Positions 46,051-58,203 of a DNA stretch of 64,000 bases are shown piece after piece. Both the position numbers and the translations under genes were made by a program. The stretch's first letter is position 1, and every line of letters begins with the position of its first letter. Location of the stretch: the NCBI RefSeq assembly GCF_000755285.1, contig NZ_BBMK01000002.1:248001-312000 (forward strand), read 5' to 3'. The notes below the pieces were generated by a model. That model ran no database searches. It was not told the origin of the DNA and saw only the letters and a list, made by a program, of their open reading frames with translations. This DNA is from Nonlabens ulvanivorans. GTDB lineage: Bacteria; Bacteroidota; Bacteroidia; Flavobacteriales; Flavobacteriaceae.

Positions 46051-48865
46051 TGCTTAATTTTTTCAGTTCAAAGATGACTTCATGTCCTGGATATTCAATG
46101 TCACTAGATGCTGGTCCTCTTTTAAGTTCTATTTCCCATAAGCCAGAGGCTTTTAGGTATTTCAAACGGTCTTCTAGAACAGATGATGATTTATACCTAA
46201 CATCATCCTTCTTGAACATAAACCCTACACCATCATCAATAATATGAATTTGGATTTGTTCTTTATTCAATTTTACAAATTTAACAGTAATCAATCCAGC
46301 AACCGGTTTATTAAAAATACCATGATTGACAGCATTTTCAACAATAGGCTGTAAGAGCATGCTAGGGATAATGTCTTTTAAGTTTAAGTCTGAATCTACC
46401 TCGATGTTATAATTGAGCTTTTTATTAAAACGTAAAGATTCTAAATCTAGATAGTTTTTTAAAAGTTCAATTTCTCGTTCTATAGTGATGTGTTGTTCTT
46501 TACTGAGTTCAAAAAATTCTCTAATTAATCTAGAAAACTTAACTAAATATCGATCTGATGTTTCAAAGTCGTTTTCATTGATATAATACTGTATCGCTGT
46601 TAGAGAGTTGAAAACAAAATGTGGATTCATTTGAGAGCGCAACGCCTTAAGTTGTAATTCTGATAATTTTTGAGATTGTAATAAATCTCTGTTCTTCTTT
46701 TCTTCAGATCTTTTAGTTAATGCCTTTGTTACTAATATGATAAGTGTCACTACGGTCAATAGAGTAATTAAATAGAACCACCAGCTTTGATACCAGCGCG
46801 GTTCTAGTTGAAAATTAAAACTCTTATTAATTCCTTCACTGCGCAGTTCTAAATTATACTCGCCTGGGCTTAAATCTGAGAAGGTCAGGTTAGAAGAATT
46901 TGCAACGGTCCATTTTTTTTGAGTAGGTAATAACCTGAACTCATAGTACATTTTCTTATTTACTCTATAATCAATATTATTAATGACGAGTTGAAGATCA
47001 CTATCTGAAATATAACTGGTGTGGTTGTTAAGTTTTAAATCGTGACTTGCATATAGAGCTTTATCCACATATATATCTATTAAATTTTGAGAAGAAACAT
47101 AATCAATAGGATAGTGGATGATACCTTGATTAGTAGCAACTAACAATTCATTATTGACCTTTTCAATTCCATTAATCTTATCGGTGGGTAACCCATTAGT
47201 ATTATTCCATGAATGCTTAAATTGATATTTACCATTTATGTATTCATAGTTATAAATACCTTTATTTGTAGATAAATAGAGTTGATTCTCTGAGATACAA
47301 GGATTATTAGATTTTAAAAATTCACTTCCTTCTAGTAGTGTAATAGTTTTTAAATCGGTTTGATATACACCATATCCACTAGTAGAGACGATTAAAGTTT
47401 TATCATTAACGCTAGCGATATCAATTACAGGTTTTTTAAAATTAGTTAAAGACTCAATTCCAGTAATTTTATCATTTACTAACTCGTACAGTCCATTAGA
47501 TCCTCCAAAAATTAATCGGTCTTCCATGGTTGTTGAGCATCTCACACCGCTTAAACTATAGGGTTTTATTTTTTCTAAGCTATATGGTGCTATTTTATTT
47601 ATACCTACTGTATAGTGACCATAAATGAAGCCTTTATAAAAAGTCATTGATCGTGCTCTCTCATTAACCAGGTCAAATTTCAGATTGAGAGAATCGTTTT
47701 TTGTGATTGAAAATATGTTCTTTTTTGTTATAAAATGAGAAGTGTTCGTTTCCTTTATATATTCGGCATCATATAAAAAGTCATTACTATCCATATAGGG
47801 TTGAAAAGTATTGGTTTTCTCATTTAATTGATAAAAACCTTTTTCATTTACTAGCGCAATAATTTTGTTATTAACACGCTTTATATCAACAATTTTAAAA
47901 TGTTTTAATTCTTCTTTAATTCTATTTTCATTTATAGAATGTTTATAAATACCATTTGAAAATGTAGCAATCCATACAGTGTTTTCTTTATCAATAAAGG
48001 AGTAATGCGATTTCAAATCAATAGGAATGTGAACAACCTCTTTGGCTTTTAATGAATCATCAAGTATTGCAACAACATGCTCACCAGTTAGCTGTATATG
48101 GTTGTTTGCTAGATGTAAACGAGAGTATTTTAAAAATGGCACGTTTAATTCACTTTCATAGGTATATCTTCTTGTTTCTAAATTATTAAAATTTATAATG
48201 CCATAAGAATATTTGGAGTTACCTACATAAAGTGAGTCTGTTAGTTGACCTCTAGAATGGCTGTCAAATGTAAATAATGAATCCTGTAATGGTTGTAAAT
48301 TATTATCTCTAGTCACTAAATTAAGTCTATCATTATCTAATACGCTTCTTACGATACCTTTATATTTTGTATGGGATAAATAAGATACATTTGAATAATC
48401 CTCATGAATATTATAATTGATTTCTTCCCATTTGAAATCTGAATTAAGTTTATGAGATCTAAAGGTTCCCGATAGTATTAAAGAATCGCCGGTGAATCCA
48501 CTATAGATGGGATCAATACTTACATCCGCCTTTTTATTTACAAAATTATGGACCACGTTATCGAGAATGTATCCCATACTAGTACTTTTTGCGATGTACC
48601 AAAGTTTACCATCCTCAGCAGGAAAAATATTCCATATATCATTAGTAGGCAGGCCTTCTTGAGTAGTAAAAACTTTGAAGTCAGTGCCATTATATTTTAC
48701 GAGACCTTCATCTGTAGCAATCCATATAAAGCCATTTGAATCTTGTGTGATTTTGTAAACATGATTACTAGGTAAACCATCTTTTTCAGAATAATTGGTA
48801 TAAGATTGTGCAGCGCTCCAATTAAAGGCGATAAAAAAAGTAACTAGAATCCACGACTTTATCAT
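46037..48865 (-). CDS. Reg_prop sensor histidine kinase
   Basis: 942 residues. Signal peptide ending FNWSAAQS, then a large periplasmic sensor of Reg_prop-type propeller repeats (KITQDSNGFIWIATDEGLVKYNGTDF, DIWNIFPAEDGKLWYIA, LYLSTNKGIYNYE), a Y_Y_Y-like domain near residues 620-690 (NNIDYRVNKKMYYEFRLLPTQKKW), one helix (WWFYLITLLTVVTLIILV), a coiled coil and a LytS-type His_kinase domain with MNPHFVFNSLTAIQYYI, QPIVENAVNHGIF and DDGVGF. This differs from HTCS proteins in lacking a receiver and AraC domain. It probably senses the state of the surface proteins encoded upstream in the same unit. Confidence 0.93.
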   Translation of the reverse strand: MIKSWILVTFFIAFNWSAAQSYTNYSEKDGLPSNHVYKITQDSNGFIWIATDEGLVKYNGTDFKVFTTQEGLPTNDIWNIFPAEDGKLWYIAKSTSMGYILDNVVHNFVNKKADVSIDPIYSGFTGDSLILSGTFRSHKLNSDFKWEEINYNIHEDYSNVSYLSHTKYKGIVRSVLDNDRLNLVTRDNNLQPLQDSLFTFDSHSRGQLTDSLYVGNSKYSYGIINFNNLETRRYTYESELNVPFLKYSRLHLANNHIQLTGEHVVAILDDSLKAKEVVHIPIDLKSHYSFIDKENTVWIATFSNGIYKHSINENRIKEELKHFKIVDIKRVNNKIIALVNEKGFYQLNEKTNTFQPYMDSNDFLYDAEYIKETNTSHFITKKNIFSITKNDSLNLKFDLVNERARSMTFYKGFIYGHYTVGINKIAPYSLEKIKPYSLSGVRCSTTMEDRLIFGGSNGLYELVNDKITGIESLTNFKKPVIDIASVNDKTLIVSTSGYGVYQTDLKTITLLEGSEFLKSNNPCISENQLYLSTNKGIYNYEYINGKYQFKHSWNNTNGLPTDKINGIEKVNNELLVATNQGIIHYPIDYVSSQNLIDIYVDKALYASHDLKLNNHTSYISDSDLQLVINNIDYRVNKKMYYEFRLLPTQKKWTVANSSNLTFSDLSPGEYNLELRSEGINKSFNFQLEPRWYQSWWFYLITLLTVVTLIILVTKALTKRSEEKKNRDLLQSQKLSELQLKALRSQMNPHFVFNSLTAIQYYINENDFETSDRYLVKFSRLIREFFELSKEQHITIEREIELLKNYLDLESLRFNKKLNYNIEVDSDLNLKDIIPSMLLQPIVENAVNHGIFNKPVAGLITVKFVKLNKEQIQIHIIDDGVGFMFKKDDVRYKSSSVLEDRLKYLKASGLWEIELKRGPASSDIEYPGHEVIFELKKLSNENL

Positions 48866-48884
48866 TCTGTATAAAAATATTATT

Positions 48885-48962
48885 AAATACTTACTTCTTT
48901 ACTTAATTTAGATTGCCCACCGTCAGTTGTAAATACTTTAACAGCATAGGTGCTTTTGTTTT
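48885..48962 (-). pseudogene. Duplicated 3' remnant of the FnIII gene
   Basis: On the minus strand the bases read YAVKVFTTDGGQSKLSKEVSI followed by a stop, which matches the end of the FnIII protein (FAVKVFTKDGGQSKISKIVKV). It lies between that gene's stop and the sensor gene and has no start. A decayed tandem copy of the last ~25 codons fits best. A degraded palindromic repeat lies just beside it at 48967-48987. Confidence 0.6.
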
Positions 48963-49021
48963 TCTCGTTTTCGCTGAAGCGTATTGAAAGAGACTAATTT
49001 CTAATATAAATATATCTGTTT

Positions 49022-51108
49022 TCAAATTTTAACTACTTTCACTATTTTACTGATTTTAGATTGTCCACCATCTTTAGTAAACACCTTTACTGCAAATTCA
49101 TCATTAAGTTTTACTTTTTCACTGAAGATCATTTCAGAAACTGATTTGTATTGGACCAGATTTCCTTTTTGATTTTTTTTATAAATCACAAAATAAGTTT
49201 TATCATCCATTTCTTTATATTCCCAGGTAATGGAAGCTTGGTTTTTCTGATTACTTAATTTAATATTTTGAACTGGCGGTCTGATTCCATCATCATATGG
49301 TTTACCCATAACTGGTACCGAAAATTCAGATAGATTATCGCTATCATCCTTGGCTTGTAAACTATAATAATATTTAACTCCAGTTTTAACTTCCTTATCT
49401 ATAAATTTATTTTCATCATTTTCTATAGTGGCATATTCTTCCCAAGCTTCATTCAAGTCTATTTTACGATATAAGGTTTGGGCTATAACATCATCACTAC
49501 TGCTTAAAACAAATTCTAACTCAATAGTTTCTTTTCCCACTTTTACATTCTTAAAAACTGGAGTTTCAGGTGGTATTAAGTCAGGCCTTTTTACTTTTAA
49601 GACCTCAGAATAAGGAGATTGATTAAAATTATAATCGAGAGCTTGATTTTATAATAAATGTATGGTGTTAAAGATTTTAAAGTTACTGTATCCTTAAAAA
49701 CAGTCATTGCTTTTTTATAGATAGTATCTTTTTCATGGAATCCTTCACTTATAGCCGAAAACTCATGTTCTGGAGCGTTAGATCTAAATAGTCGATACCC
49801 CCCCATGAGATCACGTTCTTTATTCAAGTCTATATCTAAGGTTACAATTCCTAATGAATCAATTTTTCCAGAAATAAATTCAGGCTTTACAGGAGGAATA
49901 GAATCTATAACAGTTACAAAATAAGGACTGGAAGAACTTATGTTACCAGTAGTGTCTATGGCTTGTACTACATAATAATTATCTTTTTCTTTACTATAGG
50001 TTTTATCAGTATAGCTAGTGGTGGTTTTAGGTAACAAGTTAGAATGTAAAATTTGATATCTACCTTTATTTTTAGTAGATCGCGCCACGATAAATCCTTT
50101 TAAATCAGTTTCCATTATAGGCATTTTCCATGTGATATTTACTTCTTCTGGTTGATCATTTTTACCACTAACAATTGATGGATTTACTGGTGGTGTTAAA
50201 TCTTTAGGCATTCCTTTTGCCGTTCCAAAATAGGCCTTTTCTCCAAATGGGTTTATTCCATAAAAACGGTACTCATAGTTGATGTAGTTGGTGAGATTTT
50301 CATCTGTGTAACTATTTCTAGTAGAAGTAGGGTCTGATTTTAAAACTGGTTTTTTATTTAGTAATTCAAATTCTCCTGTGATATTATTTTTACGTTCTAC
50401 ATATGCTCCTGTAATCATGTCATTCTCTTCCCAAATAAATGTGAGTTTTTTATCCCAAGTTTTTACATAAATATCACGTTCAACTTTATCACTTCCTTTA
50501 ATTGTTTCTATTAGGTAAATACCATCGCCTACAGTATAATCCTGTAAATCTTCTTTAAGTGTTACACGGTAGACGTATTCCTTATTCTCTTCGGTGTTAT
50601 TATCAGTATAGGAAAGAGCTAGTGCACGAGCAACAGAATTGTTTTTTATAGCATTCATAACAAAAATGATGTACTCAAAATCTTCTTTAAACTTTTGTTC
50701 TTGCATTTCTTTGATTCCTTTATCAAAGGAAAACTTACCACCGCTTTGTCGATCCCTATTATCATAAAACTCTTTAGCAAGTGTGATATCCTTTTTAGTT
50801 TCTTCCTTACTGCTATCCATTAAAGTACTCCAGGCGCTCTCTTCATAAGGAAATACTTCGGCTATTTGTTTATAGGATAGTGAGTCACTATGTGCTGTAA
50901 ATTCTGCTCGTTCAATTATAAAACCTTTTTTAAGACCTTGATAGAGCGCTTTGTTTTTATCAGGGAAATAGATAAGTTCTACGGCGTTATCGGTATATCT
51001 TCCTATTACATTTATGGTGCTAGAAGGTTTTATACCATCAGTGAATTGCGCCTGGCAGGGAACCATTGTAAATAGGGAAAGTATGATTAAGATTATATAT
51101 TTATTCAT
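49022..51108 (-). CDS. Secreted FnIII-repeat protein (frameshifted)
   Basis: About 695 residues when joined, signal peptide ending VPCQAQ. At least four fibronectin type III-like domains are visible from about residue 200, with patterns such as PPVNPSIVSGKNDQPEEVNITWKMP and DSIPPVKPEFISGKIDS, and a final one ending FAVKVFTKDGGQSKIS. The frame breaks near 49653, where one G is missing; repair reads YYKIKALDYNFNQSPYSEVLKV. Seven C at 49798-49804 give LMGGYRLF where one Gly may be surplus. It follows the giant gene by 43 bases. No T9SS sorting domain is seen. It may be a partner or scaffold of the giant protein. Confidence 0.84.
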
Positions 51109-51151
51109 TTTCTTTGCTTTAATTGTTGGACAGTTTTCTGCTTTTTAATTA

Positions 51152-54100
51152 CTAGTTACTGCTGCGCATGGCTCTATTCCCGGCAAGTACATTTCTGTTA
51201 GTCGCTGTTGCTCTAGATCCTGTAAACACACTAGGTGGTGGAGTAGGATTATTGCCATTACTAGCACTAGACGGCGCAACGTTATTAAACCTGGAATTAA
51301 CAGCAGTAGACGATACGTTTACGGCTTGCATAGGTCCAGTTCGTACGGTTTTTTCTTTAGTTTCTGTAACAGCATTCCCATTAGAATCTGTGGCATTTAC
51401 CCAATTGTTGTTGATCTTTTCCTTTAATGTTGCTACGACTACTATTTTATAAGTTTTATTTATTTGAAGATCATTTACTACTGGTGGAGCTGCTGGTGGT
51501 AAAGTTCCATAATTTGCTGGTCCAGAACTTCCACCTGGTGTTGGAGGCGGCGTTACTGCTGGACCTGATGTGATGGTGGCGCAGGAAACATAACTGCTGG
51601 ACCAGCCGCCACAGTTGATAACATATTATTAGTATATGCGCCTGTATTTAATCCAGCACCTGTCATAGTTGCCATAGGCATGTTAGCTACTAGTGCAGTG
51701 CTGTTTGGAGAAAATCCATTATTTGAAGAACCTGTGTTATTCCCTAAATCAGGTAACAAAGCTATATTTTGATTTGCTGCGCCATTTAAATTTTGCATGG
51801 ACATTGTTCCTATTACATAAAGCTCCTCTCCAAGGTTATTGTCGTGTTTCATTAATCCTGTTGTATTAAAGTTACCTCCAAACATACTTGCCTTAGGGAC
51901 TTGTACCAGTGTACCATCATCTTGAGCATCTATAAATAACTTTACTTCTCTTTCTAGTTTAAATGTTCTGTTAATAACAGCTCCAGTATCCTGTTGTTCT
52001 CCTACATCAAATTCATCTTCAGGAGTTAATCCAAATTTAATCGCAATAGGTTGATCAACTGGGAAATTGTAAGTTACGGTAGGTGGATCAGGATGAATGT
52101 AAGTGATCAATCGTTGTGCTTGATCTGCTGCTGCATCTTCTTGATCAAAGGTTTGTGTAGGCGTAGGAGCAGAACCATTACAATCCGTTCCCCATTCAAA
52201 ATTAGATTGAAAACTTCTGTTTACAAGATAAATGGTTTCCCAATGTTGACAGGTTAAGGGTTGTCTAGGCCATCCTCCATGTGATCCACTATGAAGTGTC
52301 TTTACATGATTACCATTATCTCTACATTTATTACAATCACCTTGTACATTGTGCACTCTTTTTGTGATACCACCTATTTTAACATCTGCTCTTACTTCAC
52401 CTATTACGTAAGTAGGACCAGGGAATTTACCATCTAACCAGCCACCTGCTTTTATGTTTAATAAATCCCATCTTTCAGTTCCTTTAGAAACATAAGCATC
52501 TATTGCAGCATAAAAACCAAGCGAGCCTCTTGCTCTCCATCCATTAAGACCAAACTCTTTACTAGAGTCTGCACAATTAACGCCTAGCTTTTTCATCATA
52601 CTTAGGTTGATTTCAGCACCTGCGGCTAGATCAAGGTTGATATCGTAATTTCCAATAACATTTTTATTGATGTTTTTTTCAAATTGAAAGCTATCCCAAA
52701 AGCAAATCCTTTTCCTAACGCTGAGTTTCCATCTACACCACTTGTGACAGGAATGCCAGGTTGATCTCCATTAAAAACTCCAGCCCATCCATTTTTAAAA
52801 ATAGGAGTAAAGCCATCTGGAGATTCTATGTTATTTCCAAAGGTTAGATATTCATAAAGCGAGATCCCAAAGACATTCACTGTATTCAAAGCAGATGGCT
52901 GTCCGAATTTGAAATGCCATAGGTTTGTAGTACCATTAATATCTACATTTAGATTTGCTGGATATGGTGTATAAATTTTTTCAGTATTCACATTTGCATC
53001 TACATTAAGTGTAAAATGTTTATCAGGAAAATTATAATCTGCTATCACACTTCCTTTTACCTGTGCTTCATCTCTTTCAGATTGTGGAGTTAGTGGTCCA
53101 CCTATATAAAAATCTCCCGTGAACCCAATGTTTATCAAGCCTTGAGATTGTGAGAATTGACCATTCAATCCTACATCTGCATTAAAAGAATCTGGACTAG
53201 CAGAATTTGCGATGGTTGCTTCTACCATAAAACCCAGATTCCCAGGCTTAGGCGAGAACGTGTAATGTGCAGGAACAGCGCCGCTTGTAGCTACTAATGA
53301 GCTTTCCATATTCTTATATGCGCCACCACCAAAACCATTAAAAGAAAGACCTGGTAAGAACGGTAATCCTGGAGAAAATTTTGCTGCTGCTTCAACACGC
53401 CAGTATCTATAGGTTGTACCGTTGTTTTGATAACTTGTATTACCAAATTCAGCTAAAGCAGAGATACCAATACTAGGAGTTTAAAAGAAGCTTCTAACGT
53501 TCCTTTAAAACCGTTGCCATAAACAGGATGATCGTTTCTAAACTGAAGAGTCCCATCAATTGAAACCGCTGGTAAATGTGCATAAATGGAAATATCGTTA
53601 ATTCCAGTACTCAAATATTTAGGTTTAAACTTTCCTGTACCAGTTACACCTGGATTATCCTCAATTGCCAGTTCTACTGCCATATTAGTTTGTCCACCAA
53701 TATCTTCAGTTAAGTTAAAAATAACATCAAATGTCAAATCACCGTGAATCAATTGATTTCCAGAGTTTGATTTGGTTTCAAAATCAATATTCGAAATGGT
53801 TACTGGAAAATTGGATAACATTTTTTGGGGACTAGCAAAAGCCCAAGTACCTGGCTCAAATGCAAATTTATTGTTGGATAAACTGGAATCATAATTCATT
53901 TCAATCCCTTGAAACCCTAATTCCATATTCACGTTTTTCACAGGACCTAACTCTACATCATCCCAGACAAATGTTCCATTAAGATCGATATCAAAGGTCT
54001 TTTTATTTTTATCCACCCAAGCCATTATATTTGAAGTAGGAGTTAACTCCATTGTACTTTTAAAGGTTAGCATTTATTGGTCCGGTAGGCTCTATAGTAA

Positions 54101-57100
54101 GCTGAAAAGATGATGGAGTAGTGGCTGTAGTAAATAAAGCTTTATACGCTAATGGATTTTGAATGGAGTCAGCTTTACTAACCGGTAATCCTATTCTTCC
54201 TTTTACATAAGCATCATGAAAAGAACTACTTCTTATATCCACTCTCACTGTATCAATACTTGCAATTAAATCTGCTACGTTAGCACCTCTAAAACCAGCT
54301 ACATTCTCAGCTTCGGCGACCATAGTAATACCGGTATCATTGATAATCATATCATAGATAGAAAGTTGAGGAACTCCATTGTTATTGGTTTGCCATGAGG
54401 TAGGCATTCCTACCGTTAGTTGTTCCATGTGGAAACCTCTAAATAGTACCGTGTTTTCTCCTGTATAATTGGATGGGAAATCACTTGCAGCTTGGAGATT
54501 ATTAGGATTTAAAGTATCCGACATATCAAAAGAAATATTTCCTGCAGAAATGGTCATCCCTTGTGAATCCACAATTTCACACTCGTCTAGATTACCTGTT
54601 AAAACCATATCATTCCAGTCTTGAACTATAGCTTGAAACGTTGCAGTTGTTCTAGAGGAACCATTGTCAGGCACAGGTACTAACCAGTCTCTAGTAAAAG
54701 TGCTCTCTAATTCAATTCCAAACTGAGAAAATCCGTTTTCATCCCATTCTATATAACAACCACCTTGTGGATTGCTTGATGGACTAATAAATTCAAAGGT
54801 GATTTTGTTATTCATGTTACCTACTGTAACATTTTCTAATAATTCTAATCGTTCTGGTGGAGTTTCTACGCTAGATGGATGGAATTTTATATTTTTTGCT
54901 ATAAATCCTATAAGCTGTGGATCTTCTCCAGGACCTTGCCAGCTAGGTGGAGTATTTTTTGCAGCTACTAGATTGAACTCAGATAAATTAGGTCTGAATA
55001 CCATTTCAGTAATGGCAAACTGATCACCATTGGCATAATTCACACCTAATGGTAATTTAACAGGTGTAGTTTGTTCATTTACCTGTGGTGTATTGCCTAT
55101 TTGTGGTGCATTTATAGTAGTGCCGGCGGTACTATTTACCCAATCTACAGCATCTCCTGATGTGCTATTTACCCATTCTACTACATCTGCAACCTTAGGA
55201 TTTACCCAATCTTCAACAGCTCCTGCAGCAGTGTTACCTCCTAATCCATTTCCTAGAACTTCCATTCCCCCCCATTCTGTTGGGTATACCGGTGCAGGTG
55301 CTTCATAAATTTGTCCTAGTATCTTTCCAGTTAATAAATTATTGTTGGAGTCAATCGTGATTTCAGTAAATTCAACAGCAACACGAGATCCCAACCATCC
55401 TACTTCTACAAATCCTTTACCAGTAAGTTGATTTGTAGAATCAACAGCAACTTCTGTAACTTCTACCTCAAATTCGTGCGTATAACCTGCATTTATTGTT
55501 TCTCCTACAGCGATAGAATTAGTTGCAGTATCACTAGTGTTTAAATCTTGGAAACTACTCGGTACATCTATACAATATTCTTTTACACACGGTTCACCAT
55601 CAATACCTTCTATAGGACTTATGGTGTAAGTGATACAAATTTCTTCAGGAATCTCGTGAGAGCCAGCGCCGTATTGATGTTCAAATGCGTTATTTCCTTG
55701 GATAGCAGCATCATCATGGTCGCTGTCCCAGTTTATAGTGGTTTCTATAGTGTAATTCCCTGGATTTGAATTATATGAAGACTTACATCCCATTAAATAA
55801 TCTCTCAGTTCTGTTATGTTTGTTAAGCTCAGTTTTCTAGGATAATTGTCAGGCTCTAATTGTTCAATAGTAATAATAGGTTCTACTAGTGGTGTAAGAT
55901 CACATTCACAATCTTCTTCGTCTTCAGTATCTTCTGTAGCAGTTCCATCTGGCATATTAAGATCATCGGTAGGTAAGGGAACGTCTTTTGTAAACGTACA
56001 ATTGATTCCAGCATTAGGATTTACAATAGTAAAGGTAACGGTTACAAATTGTGGAAGTGTAGAGATATCGTTTACTGCTGTGTTATAGGTATGAATATAA
56101 TCAGTATCGATCAGATCATTAGGGTCATCCCAGTCATGGGTTACTGTACCTGTGAAAAATTGTGATTGATGATTAAATTCTGGATCATTATTGACATTCT
56201 CAGTGCTATCAAATGTTTTTGTTGTGGTCATACAGTTTATGATCTTCTGAAGTTCCACATCAGAATCTACTATGTACAGAGTTTGTTCATCTCCTGCATC
56301 GTTGATACTGTATCTCATTTCTAGCTCAGGAATAGTAACAGTACTATCATCTAAACAAGCACATTCTTCTTCACCAGATTTATCATTTGTGTCAGCAGCA
56401 TCTTCGTTTTTAGTATATAGGTCAATTAAAGCCTCAATGGTCTCATCTGGTAATGGTATACAATAGGTTTTCTGACAAATAATGATTTCACCATCTATCT
56501 TACGTTCTGTTACATAGGTCAGACATATCTCCGTTTGAATGTCTGTTCCATCCATACAATCTAGAGAATAATTATGAGATAAGAATTGCATAGTGCCATC
56601 ATCACCAAAGGGATAAGGTGATACAGCTCCATTGTACCTAGGGCTGCCATCTATAATAGGTTCTTCTTCATGCTCACTGTCATAGCTTATAAATAATTCT
56701 ATATTCGGTCTTTTATTAGTATTTCTGGAATCATATACATAGCTATCTAATTCTTCTGTAAAATCGCTAATTCCATCTAGATATACGTTAAGAGGATAAT
56801 TTTCTTGATCTGGATCCATAACAAATTCTACAGTGTCTTCAAAATCATCTTGTGAAGGGAAATCACAACCAGTTAATTTTTTAGATACTTGAACGTCACA
56901 GCTTTCTCCGGTTTGTTTATTAATTAATTTAAAATGAACTGTTACCTCATCAGGTGTAGAGATATCATGGCGTTCAGGAGTCTGTTGATGATCGTTAGTG
57001 TTATAATCATGCCTTACACTTGATGTATTAGGAGCTATCATTTCCATATTATGGGCGTCACAACCCCCCCAATCGATGTAAGTAATTAATTGATGCTGAC

Positions 57101-58192
57101 TTAGAGAAATAGCACCAGGATATTGTGATAAAAATTGATTTTGAACTTGCATTAATCCGTTTAACTCTAAATCAGCTCCATTATCCTTATTGTCGTAGGA
57201 GAAAAATAAGTCATTGCCATCTGTGAATGGATTTGGTTCACATTCCCATGTAATAGGAACTTTAGGATTTTTATTATCGCCACTTAAATCATCATTGCTA
57301 CGTTGATCTTTATTATTACTTGTATAATCATTGTTATTGCTTTTTTCATCACCGCTTTTATTATTGCCGCGTACGGTAAACACTCCATAATCTACAAAAC
57401 CATTATTTTTTTCTCGATAAGTATTTCCTTCTCGAGTCATAGGTTTAATTCCCCCCCATACGTACTGTTGATCCTCATCTGGTGCTGGGATATCTAGTGG
57501 CCATATGAACTGCGTTCCGATGGTTACTTCTTCTTCTATAATCGGGTAATTCACACTGAAAGCTTGACTAGGTGTTTGTCCAGGCTGCACTTCACTTACG
57601 GCAATTAGGTAAGTGATACCAGTCATAGCATCTGGTACTGGAACTAGTGGTGTCCATTGAAACATGAGACTGTTAATCAATAAAGGATCGATTACTTTAT
57701 CATCTACAGGTGATAGTAGTTCTGGCATTTGATAATCCGTAATGATCATAGGTCTACAGATTTGTTCTGGTTGCGTTAAACTGCGACCTTCTTGATCTAA
57801 TAATTCTACACAAAAACTGTAGGAGCCAGGTGGTAACATACCAGTACGAGACACTTTGTCTTTAAACTTAGCATCTATAAACTGTACCGCAGTATATGGG
57901 ATCAACTCATCTGCAAGAAATGTTTCTGTACCTAGATCAGCGGTCATATATGGTACAGATCTATCGGTAGTTAATTTTACATCACCATCTAATAGTAGAC
58001 TAACTTTAATTTGGTAATCTATAGTCAGACCAGCAACAGGATTGGTCACCGTTAAAATGGCGAGATTATTACGATTTACCCATTCACTTAATTCTGGAGT
58101 AGGATTTGAATCTACATTAAGTGTGGCTTGTAATTGTGCTTGAGCCAGTGGCAGCAGCATGCAAAAACTAATATTAATAATATCTTTTTCAT
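51152..58192 (-). CDS. Giant secreted protein, ~2,350 residues (five frameshifts)
   Basis: Start at 58192 (MKKILLILVFAC then LLPLAQAQLQ; one base missing near 58160). The N-terminal ~300 residues (NVDSNPTPELSEWVNRNNLAILTVTNP ... FQWTPLVPVPDAMTGITYLIAVSE) resemble Bacteroidota proteins annotated as TANFOR-type; I am not certain of that name. Then come at least three ~130-residue modules with CxC-like pairs (ECACLDD, DCECDLTP) and CITYTISP/CLTYVTE strands, a long beta-rich region with repeated VEFTEITIDSNN-like strands, and a Pro/Thr-rich C-terminus with AMRSSN. Further breaks lie near 54066, 53480, 52683 and 51583; each restores a continuous frame. Seven-C runs at 55267, 57064 and 57451 all fall on WGG codons. 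No catalytic motif is seen. Confidence 0.85.
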
Positions 58193-58203
58193 AATCCAGT
58201 GTA

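Noticed and set aside
51553-54073. Four separate surface-protein genes downstream of the giant gene
   Set aside because: Each frame continues the previous one after a single-base change, without start codons, ribosome sites or signal peptides of their own.
54772-57497. Plus-strand frames inside the giant gene
   Set aside because: They mirror the repetitive coding of the minus-strand gene and lack starts, ribosome sites and recognisable protein features.
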